Assembly: GCA_031271075.1 (NCBI GenBank)
Contig: JAISWN010000233.1
Location: forward strand, 1-5,047
Length of the DNA stretch: 5,047 nucleotides
Source: Treponema sp.
GTDB lineage: Bacteria > Spirochaetota > Spirochaetia > Treponematales > Breznakiellaceae
Direction of reading: 5' to 3'
Shown here: in pieces, positions 1 to 5,047 of the stretch
How positions within the stretch are numbered: position 1 is the first letter of the stretch
Layout of the letters: each line of letters begins with the position of its first letter
Translations under genes and position numbers: made by a program
Notes under the pieces: model-generated
Told to the model about the DNA's origin: nothing
The model's input: the letters and a program-made list of their open reading frames with translations, nothing else
The model's database searches: none

Positions 1-1
1 C

Positions 2-383
<382 letters not shown>

Positions 384-394
<11 letters not shown>

Positions 395-1202
395 GGTATC
401 GGTCTTAACCGCTCTTGCCGCGGGAATGCTCTCTTTCTTTTCCCCCTGTGTGCTGCCCCTCCTGTCAAGTTACCTGTTTTTTATCAGCGGCCTTAACGCC
501 GAAGAGGCCCTTGAAAATACGGACATTAAAGATCCGGGCACGGTAAAACTGTTTTCCCGCTACCGGCTTAAAATAATCGTCTCCACCCTGTTTTTTATCG
601 CGGGGTTCAGCGTTATTTTCATCGCCCTAAGCGTACTGGTGTACGGTTTTGTTTTCTTTCTGGGCGGGGCCGGCCGGATAGTAAACGTAATTGCCGGTTC
701 CCTGGTGATCATCCTGGGCTTCAACATCCTTTTTAATTTTATCCCCTTTCTGAAATACGACGACAGCGGCGACCGCTGCGCGACCTGCGTACCGGAACAC
801 TCGATCCTTGCCCTTGGGGAAGGCTCCGTCCTGCACCCCGCGGGCCGGCGGGGAGGCTTCCTGGGTTCTTTCCTCTTCGGCCTTGCCTTTGGGGCCGGAT
901 GGACGCCCTGCGTGGGTGTTTTTTTGGGCAGCGTACTGTTAATGGCCGGTCAGAGTGAAACCGTCGGTCTTTCCGTGTTTTACCTGGCCCTTTACTCCGC
1001 GGGACTGGGCCTTCCCTTTCTGGTTACCGCTTTCTTCTGGAGCGCGGTACTCAGGCGCCTGCACCGGTTTTCCCGGTTTATGCCGGCCCTTAAAACGGTC
1101 AGCGGCGTTTTTCTCATCCTGATTGGCCTCGTCATGGCTTCAGGCAGGCTTGTGGTATTAAACGCTTTCTTCTCCCGGTGGTTCCCCTGGTTTTTCGTCT
1201 AA
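384..1202 (+). CDS. ccdA: CcdA/DsbD-beta-type transmembrane thiol electron transporter
   Basis: This is a 272-residue inner-membrane protein of usual CcdA size, with about six hydrophobic segments (roughly residues 6-36, 63-95, 98-124, 156-189, 195-223 and 236-255). The family passes electrons from cytoplasmic thioredoxin to periplasmic thiol proteins through two membrane cysteines. Both are present: Cys22 in SFFSPCVLPL of TM1 and Cys176 in GAGWTPCVG of TM4. The ATG at 384 is preferred over a TTG at 366 because the family core begins directly after it, and GAGAGG (368-373) lies 10 bases upstream as a ribosome binding site. It overlaps the thioredoxin-like gene by 11 bases, which suggests translational coupling and a shared pathway. 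Unusually, the loop between TM3 and TM4 carries RCATC (Cys132, Cys135), an extra CxxC. The last 14 codons are antisense to the end of the converging glucosaminidase gene. The ccdA name reflects family membership; a role in cytochrome c maturation is not shown. Confidence 0.92.
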
Positions 1203-1868
1203 GTTGTCCAAACTGTCCCCGTAGCTGTACCGGTAGAGCCGCTCCAGAATATTTTCGATTTTGTCCCCGTATTCCCGATCCGCGGCCCAGGTTCCGGAAA
1301 GGCCCCTGATGGTGGGGGCGGAACCGTAACGAACCCAGCGGTACCGGGGATCAACCAGTGCCCGGTTGAGGGGCCTGTCGGTAGCGTATGCCTTGAGGTG
1401 CTGGATGTGGGCCCGTACCCCGATGCGGGGATCGGGGAACCGTTCCCCAGGCTGGGTGAGCCCGATAGCGCCCAGGCCGCAGAAGTTGTTCATGTCCGGG
1501 GTTACCAGTCCCCCGTAGCGGAGGAAACCTGTTTCCAGGCACATCTGGGCAAAGGCGACGTCGTGGTTCACCCCTTCGGCATCCGCTTCTTCGATGTAAA
1601 AGGCCGCAAGCTGCTCCACCTGGCCTCTGTCGGCCTGGGGGTTTATCTCCCCGAGAAACCTGGCCAGGGTATCCGCCGGAACCCGGCCCTTTCCCAGAAT
1701 ACCCAGGGGCACTTCCGGCGCCGGGCGTTCCGGAGGAGGAACGACGCCCGAAAGCTCCGGTTCCCGCTCCGGGGGAAGGCGGCCCCGTTCAGGCGGGACG
1801 GTGGAACAGGAAAAGAAGACAGCCCCATAAAGAACCAGCATAAAGAGAGCGAATCCCGGATGTTTCAT
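1158..1868 (-). CDS. Glucosaminidase-domain (GH73-type) lipoprotein, peptidoglycan hydrolase
   Basis: The 236-residue product begins with a lipoprotein signal (Lys2, hydrophobic residues 6-19, lipobox FFSC with Cys21). Phe at -3 is loose by E. coli rules but is tolerated in spirochaetal lipoproteins. A Pro/Glu-rich linker (about 24-58) leads to the glucosaminidase domain (about 65-215). Its landmarks are the AQMCLETGFLRYGG segment, where Glu112 is in the position of the catalytic acid, then NNFCGLGAIG (matching the N-x-F-G-I-K region of FlgJ/LytG relatives) and LSGTWAADREYGDKI near the end. The family cuts beta-1,4 bonds between GlcNAc and MurNAc; here the enzyme is probably membrane anchored. 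An ATG at 1937 would add 23 residues, but the signal peptide starts naturally at 1868; only a weak purine stretch (AAAGA) precedes it. The 3' end overlaps ccdA by 45 bases in convergent orientation. The C-terminal tail beyond about residue 220 is acidic and Pro-rich and probably not part of the fold. The physiological role (growth, division or flagellar passage) is unknown. Confidence 0.88.
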   Translation of the reverse strand: MKHPGFALFMLVLYGAVFFSCSTVPPERGRLPPEREPELSGVVPPPERPAPEVPLGILGKGRVPADTLARFLGEINPQADRGQVEQLAAFYIEEADAEGVNHDVAFAQMCLETGFLRYGGLVTPDMNNFCGLGAIGLTQPGERFPDPRIGVRAHIQHLKAYATDRPLNRALVDPRYRWVRYGSAPTIRGLSGTWAADREYGDKIENILERLYRYSYGDSLDNLDEKPGEPPGEESV

Positions 1869-1944
1869 GAAATCTTTATCGGCAAAGCCGGCCCCAAAAA
1901 CCCGTGATTTTTTGCTTTTGATTAAACCGTCTCCCATCTAAACG

Positions 1945-1956
1945 CCCTATATAGGG
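1945..1956. promoter_or_regulatory. Perfect 12-bp palindrome in the divergent intergenic region
   Basis: CCCTATATAGGG equals its own reverse complement. It lies between the divergent glucosaminidase and radC genes, directly before the earliest possible radC ATG (1958). It could be an operator, or its TATATA core could act as a -10 element in either direction. No -35-like hexamer at normal spacing is convincing on either strand. Its position is what is seen; its function is inferred. Confidence 0.35.
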
Positions 1957-1957
1957 T

Positions 1958-2710
1958 ATGGATGATATACTTTATCCCGATTTTATCGGGATGATTGAGG
2001 CCAGGGACAGGGGCGGGCGGGCAGGTTCCATTCCGGCCGTCCCGAACCCGAACTCCCTGGACATGCCCCGGGAACGGCTCCTTACGTCGGGGCCTGAAGC
2101 TCTTTCGGATCATGAGCTTTTGGCAATTCTCCTTAACACGGGGATCAGGGGCAAAAACGTCAGCGCCCTGGCGAAGGAGCTTTTGCAACAGATCAACCGG
2201 AACAAGGGCATCCCCCCGGTTAAAGAACTTTCCCAGCTTTCCGGGGTGGGCACCGCCAAAGCCTGCGCCGTGGTAGCCATGCTTGAATTCGGCCGCCGCC
2301 GTTGGGGCGCGGCGGGTACGCGGATACAGCATCCCAAGGATATTCACGGCGTTCTCCGCTACCACGCGGATCGTAAACAAGAACGCTTCCTCTGCCTCTC
2401 CCTCAACGGCGCCCACGAGATCATCGCCGTGCGGATCGTTTCCCTCGGCCTGGTGAACCGGACCATTGTACACCCCAGGGAGGTCTTTGCCGATCCCATC
2501 ATCGATAGGGCCGCGGCGGTAATTGTCGCCCATAACCATCCCTCCGGGAACATAGAGCCTTCGGAAGAAGACGACGCGATTACCGGCAGGCTTAAGGCCT
2601 CGGCGGAGATTCTGGGCCTTCATTTTCTGGATCACCTTATCTTTACCGAAACCGCTTGGTTTAGTTACCGCCAAAGCCGCAGAATGGATATGCTGCCCCC
2701 CCTGATATAA
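1958..2710 (+). CDS. radC: RadC family protein (helix-hairpin-helix plus MPN+/JAB domain)
   Basis: The 250-residue product matches RadC throughout. The conserved N-terminal motif MPRERLLTSGPEALSDHELL is at residues 36-55, the helix-hairpin-helix core LSGVGTAKACAV at about 94-105, and the C-terminal MPN+/JAB domain at about 125-250. The metal-site signature is intact: Glu175 in HPREVF, then His192, His194, Ser202 and Asp205 in AHNHPSGNIEPSEED. RadC was named for DNA repair, but that role is disputed and its biochemical function is unsettled; the fold suggests a metal-dependent isopeptidase or nuclease-like site. The protein is about 25 residues longer at the N terminus than is usual. The start is uncertain: ATG at 1958, 1991 or 2063, none with a well-placed Shine-Dalgarno; a TAG at 1952 bars further extension. 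ATG 2063 would cut into the conserved start. It is divergent from the glucosaminidase gene and nine bases upstream of the PEGA gene. Confidence 0.95.
   Translation: MDDILYPDFIGMIEARDRGGRAGSIPAVPNPNSLDMPRERLLTSGPEALSDHELLAILLNTGIRGKNVSALAKELLQQINRNKGIPPVKELSQLSGVGTAKACAVVAMLEFGRRRWGAAGTRIQHPKDIHGVLRYHADRKQERFLCLSLNGAHEIIAVRIVSLGLVNRTIVHPREVFADPIIDRAAAVIVAHNHPSGNIEPSEEDDAITGRLKASAEILGLHFLDHLIFTETAWFSYRQSRRMDMLPPLI
1963..1971 (+). promoter_or_regulatory. Candidate extended -10 promoter for radC
   Basis: TGATATACT matches the extended -10 pattern TGn plus a TATAAT-like hexamer (one mismatch). Transcription would start near 1978, inside the longest possible radC frame, which would favour the ATG at 1991 as the working start. 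No good -35 box is visible; the 12-bp palindrome lies just upstream, in the region where a regulator could act. This is a prediction from a short motif only. Confidence 0.3.
1974..1992 (+). repeat. 8-bp inverted repeat with 3-nt loop at the radC start
   Basis: ATCCCGAT (1974-1981) and ATCGGGAT (1985-1992) are perfect reverse complements separated by TTT. The right arm includes the first two bases of the alternative radC start codon (ATG at 1991). As RNA it could fold into a small hairpin over the initiation site; as DNA it could be an operator. It has no U-tract and is not a terminator. Confidence 0.45.
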
Positions 2711-2711
2711 T
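2703..2711 (+). promoter_or_regulatory. Candidate extended -10 promoter for the PEGA/barrel gene, overlapping the radC stop
   Basis: TGATATAAT is a consensus extended -10 element (TGn directly followed by TATAAT). The radC stop TAA (2708-2710) lies within it. Transcription would start around 2718-2719, one or two bases before the ATG at 2720, giving a leaderless or nearly leaderless mRNA. No -35 hexamer is apparent, which extended -10 promoters can do without. Read-through from radC is equally possible. Confidence 0.4.
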
Positions 2712-3101
2712 ATAAAAGCATGCGCAAGGCCCTTTTGGCCCTCGGGACTTTCCTCCTCTATGTCCTGTTTCCCGCCTGGGGACAGAGCGGCGTTTCTCCC
2801 TTTGCCGGCGGCCGGGCCGGTTCCTCCTATTCCGGGGATATTTCGGGGGACCGTTTCGAGGAACTTGAAGGCCGGGGCCTCATGGTTCGTACCAGGCCGG
2901 CCGGAGCCAGGGTGTTTGTCGACGGCCTTGAACGGGGCCAAAGCCCCCTCTTCCTGGATACCCTGGTATCCGGCGAGTACCGCGTCCGGCTCCTCAAAGA
3001 AGGGTACGGGGAACGGGAATTCAGCGTCCGTGTTCTTAGCGGAAGCCGTCTCAAGGTCTCTATTGAGCTTGAGGAGCTCCGTGGCCTGGCGCTGCTCCTG
3101 A

Positions 3102-3138
3102 TCCGGCGGGAAGGGGCTTCCCCGGGCCTACCCTTTTA
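3102..3138 (+). other. Frameshift interval in the PEGA/barrel gene
   Basis: Frame one is convincing up to LLLIRREGASPGLP. The +1 frame is closed by TGA at 3099-3101 and is clearly coding from TPEIFVDG (3138 on). The shift must therefore fall between these points. The simplest reading is one extra T in TTTT (3134-3137): with TTT the protein reads GLPFTPEIFVDG without a break. GGGG (3113-3116) and CCCC (3120-3123) are other possible sites. Confidence 0.75.
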
Positions 3139-3196
3139 CCCCGGAGATCTTTGTGGACGGCCTCCTGTTTACCAACTGGACGCCGCTGCGGAGGGA

Positions 3197-3220
3197 TCCG
3201 GAAGATGCGCGTCCGGAAGA
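3197..3220 (+). repeat. Short direct repeat coding PEDAR-PEDRD
   Basis: TCCGGAAGA occurs exactly at 3197-3205 and 3212-3220, a 15-base offset that keeps the reading frame and encodes an imperfect five-residue duplication (PEDAR, PEDRD). It lies in a charged insertion between the FVDG strand and the next strand of PEGA domain 2, and may have arisen by local slippage. Confidence 0.4.
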
Positions 3221-4471
3221 CCGGGATGCCGGAGGATCGGCAAAGGGCGCGGTCCCGGAAACATCCGGTTATACCCTGCCGCTGCCCCCAGGCCGCCACA
3301 GCCTGCGGGCCGCTTCCTTTGGATGGGAGGAAGCCGGGGCGGATATACTTATCCGGCCGGGGGAAACGGTCTCCCTGGAACTTACCCTGAAGCCCGCTCC
3401 TTTCCGCCTGCTTCCCGGCGCGGGGCCGGTCCGTCCCCGGTTCAACCCGGCCAATCCGGGGGCTTTGGGCTGTACCGATTACCGTTTCGGCGTTTCCGCC
3501 CCCGGCGCGGGGATCTTCAGGGTCTTTGACCGGGAAGGGAGGAAGGTCTACAGGGAAGAGCTTCCCCCCTTCACAGGATCTTCCCAGCAGCTTATGTGGA
3601 ACGGCAGGGATCCCCGTACCCGGCCTCTGCCGGATGGGGACTATACCCTGGATATTGAGGCTGCGCCGGGTCTTACCGGTGAGGCCGCGCCATGCGGCGG
3701 CGTCCCGGAGGAATGGCGGATCAGCGTTCTGGTGAGCATCGACAGCTCCCTTACCCGCTATCCTCTCAGCCTTTTCGGCGCGGTCTCGGGCCTCCTCTTT
3801 GCCCCCCTCCCGCTGACCCTTCCCCGGGGCGGCTTCCAGGTTGAGGGGAACATTTTGTTCGGGCATCTCCCCGATCCGGCGGGGAACGGGGCCTTTTCGA
3901 GCCTTCCCTTCGAGACGGGTTTCAGGTTCGCCCCTCTGGATCGGCTGGAATTTGCCGCGGCCCTTGAGGCGATCCCCGCTTCAGGCGGCGCGGCTGAGTG
4001 GGGCTTTTCCTCCTCTCCCAAATGGCGGTTTCCTAAAGCCGGCCCCCTGGACGCGGCGGTAGCGGCTGGCTTCTCCTGGTCCGGTAACATGAACCTGAGC
4101 CCCCGGCGGGGCGGGGCAAGCCTCCACCTTCCCCTTGCATGGAACCCGGTTCCCCCTTTTTCCCTGATCCTGGGCCCTGGGCTTTACTGGCGTCAATGGC
4201 GGGAAGGCAGCCCCCGGATCCTCCTGGGCCTTGGCGCCCTGTACCGTTTCGCCGGTTTTTCCGCCGGCCTTTCCCTGCGGCAGGAATACCGGACCCGCAA
4301 GGCTTCCGGCGCCGTGAGCGGGAAAGACGAAGGCCCGGTAGTACTACTGTGGGCGGCGGAACTTAAATGGCAGCCTCCCCGAACCAGCCTGGCCTTTACC
4401 CTTCTGGGGGGCCTCCGGTATTGGGCAGGGGAAAAGGCCGGCTTCGGCGGCCTGGGCCTGGGGGCTGTTTA

Positions 4472-5047
4472 CTAGGGGCCTGGGGGAGAGCCCCTTTCCC
4501 AAAAACCGAAGTCTTTAAGGCGCTTCAACTCCCGGCTCATCACCAGGGCCGACAGTATTATTGAACATCCGTCCGCCGCGGGCATGGCGGAGTAGACGCC
4601 CAGGATGCCGAAGAAACGGGGCAGGAGGATCAGCAGGGGAATGTAGAAGAGGATCTGCCGGGAAAGGGAGAGCAGGGTTCCCTGAATTGGTTTCCCGATG
4701 GACTGGAAAAAGTTTGCCGTGATGATCTGGAAGGCCAAGGCCGGGAGGAAGATCGTGCAGATCCGCAGTGCCCTTGTCCCCATGTCCATGAGTTCCCCCT
4801 CCTCGTTCCGGAAAACGCGGATAAAGAGGCTGGGGAAAAGCTGGAGCAGGACAAAGCCAGCCGCCACAAAAACTGTTCCCGCCAGTACCGCCAGCTTATA
4901 AGTCTGCCGTACCCGGTCGTATTTCTTCGCCCCGTAGTTGTAACCGATGATGGGCTGGGCCCCCTGGTTGAGTCCCTGGAGAGGCATAAAGATAATCACC
5001 AGGATACTGTACACGATCCCCATGGCGGAAACGGCGATGTCTCCGCC
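4472..5047 (-). CDS. MATE-family multidrug/sodium-type efflux transporter, C-terminal part (5' end outside window)
   Basis: The frame runs in from the right edge; 191 C-terminal residues are visible, somewhat under half of a typical MATE protein of about 450. The first visible residues, GGDIAVSAMGIVYS, precede the ATG at 5023, so that codon is internal. The segment GLNQGAQPIIGYNYGAKKYDRV (read as GLNQGAQP, then IIGYNYGA, then KKYDRV) is a hallmark of the second MatE domain. Hydrophobic stretches follow (LAVLAGTVFVAAGFVLL, CTIFLPALAFQIITANFF, QILFYIPLLILLPRFFG and GCSIILSALVMS), consistent with the final membrane helices, ending in a basic tail. The family exports drugs or metabolites across the inner membrane in exchange for Na+ or H+; the substrate cannot be inferred here. 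Its stop codon shares a CTAG with the stop of the converging PEGA/barrel gene, a four-base overlap. Confidence 0.93.
   Translation of the reverse strand, partial: GGDIAVSAMGIVYSILVIIFMPLQGLNQGAQPIIGYNYGAKKYDRVRQTYKLAVLAGTVFVAAGFVLLQLFPSLFIRVFRNEEGELMDMGTRALRICTIFLPALAFQIITANFFQSIGKPIQGTLLSLSRQILFYIPLLILLPRFFGILGVYSAMPAADGCSIILSALVMSRELKRLKDFGFWERGSPPGP

Larger units (their letters stand above)
2720..4475 (+). pseudogene. Secreted PEGA-domain protein with FlgD-like and C-terminal beta-barrel-like regions; reading frame interrupted by an apparent 1-base insertion
   Basis: Two frames together encode one 584-residue protein. Frame one runs from the ATG at 2720; about codon 138 the coding sense moves to the +1 frame, which stays open to TAG 4473-4475. 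Joined, it shows a signal peptide (cleavage predicted after Gly21 in AWG-QS), PEGA domain 1 (about 53-119, with RVFVDG and GEYRVRLLKEGY), PEGA domain 2 (about 122-224, with EIFVDG and LPPGRHSL), an Ig-like segment resembling FlgD or CHU_C domains (about 239-317, with FNPANPG, IFRVFDREGRKVYRE and PDGDYTLDI), then alternating amphipathic strands rich in Gly and aromatics (about 352-584) ending in Tyr, as outer-membrane barrels do. PEGA domains often occur in surface or cell-wall proteins. The break lies inside PEGA 2, so both halves are needed for that domain. Without a correction, translation would end at 3529 after 269 residues. A sequencing error or a real mutation would both fit. Start-codon context has only a weak AAAAG upstream. 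I recognise no gene name. Confidence 0.8.

Noticed and set aside
1398..1907. A 169-codon + strand open frame opposite the glucosaminidase gene
   Set aside because: It has no signal or domain motifs, and the opposite strand carries the lipobox and GH73 landmarks.
1869..1937. N-terminal extension of the glucosaminidase from the ATG at 1937
   Set aside because: It would put 23 mostly polar and basic residues before a complete lipoprotein signal peptide, and no ribosome binding site precedes that ATG.
1922..2941. A long open frame on the - strand opposite radC
   Set aside because: It is antisense to a gene with unmistakable RadC motifs, has no family features and is the kind of open frame expected opposite GC-rich coding sequence.
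3134..3137. Programmed ribosomal +1 frameshift at CCC-TTT-TAC
   Set aside because: There is no stop codon in the original frame at the site, no Shine-Dalgarno-like stimulator and no obvious downstream structure; an indel is simpler, although not excluded.
3060..3866. A 268-codon - strand open frame opposite the PEGA/barrel gene
   Set aside because: The composition is Arg/Gly/Pro-rich without domain motifs, while the + strand shows PEGA and FlgD-like signatures across the same bases.
4475..4497. GGGGC...GCCCC hairpin after the PEGA/barrel gene as an intrinsic terminator
   Set aside because: The stem has five pairs, the loop is ten bases and only three T follow; it also lies within the C-terminal codons of the MATE gene.

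Overview
The window reads as compact chromosomal DNA from a spirochaete-like bacterium, most plausibly a GC-richer Treponema relative. This is inferred from a loose spirochaetal lipobox on a glucosaminidase and from a secreted protein that combines PEGA, FlgD-like and beta-barrel segments; it is not proven. There is no sign of phage, insertion sequence, CRISPR, tRNA or rRNA. Five genes fill almost all of the window. Both convergent gene pairs overlap at their 3' ends, and the only real intergenic region is about 90 bases, at 1869-1957.

Left part (+ strand, 2-1202): the 3' portion of a TlpA/ResA-type thioredoxin-like protein overlaps, by 11 bases, a CcdA/DsbD-beta-type membrane electron carrier. 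Together they would carry thiol reducing power across the inner membrane, with CcdA passing electrons to the periplasmic WCGPC protein. The CcdA homologue has an additional CxxC motif in the loop between TM3 and TM4.

Middle (- strand, 1158-1868): a predicted lipoprotein with a GH73-type N-acetylglucosaminidase domain (peptidoglycan hydrolysis) converges on ccdA and overlaps its last 45 bases. Divergent from it is radC (1958-2710), which has intact helix-hairpin-helix and MPN+/JAB metal-site motifs. The spacer holds a perfect 12-bp palindrome (1945-1956), followed by an extended -10-like box and an 8-bp inverted repeat (1974-1992).

Right part (+ strand, 2720-4475): nine bases after radC starts a secreted, probably outer-membrane protein with a signal peptide, two PEGA domains, a FlgD-like Ig segment and a beta-rich C-terminal region ending in Tyr. 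Its reading frame is broken by one extra base near 3134-3137, inside the second PEGA domain. A consensus extended -10 box overlaps the radC stop codon and would give an almost leaderless transcript. The 3' part of a MATE-family efflux transporter converges on it from the - strand (4472 to the right edge), and a single CTAG palindrome supplies both stop codons.

I see no new multi-gene system. The most useful observations are the frameshift in the PEGA/barrel protein and that protein's architecture, the extra CxxC in CcdA, the overlapping 3' ends, and the palindrome and promoter-like elements around radC.
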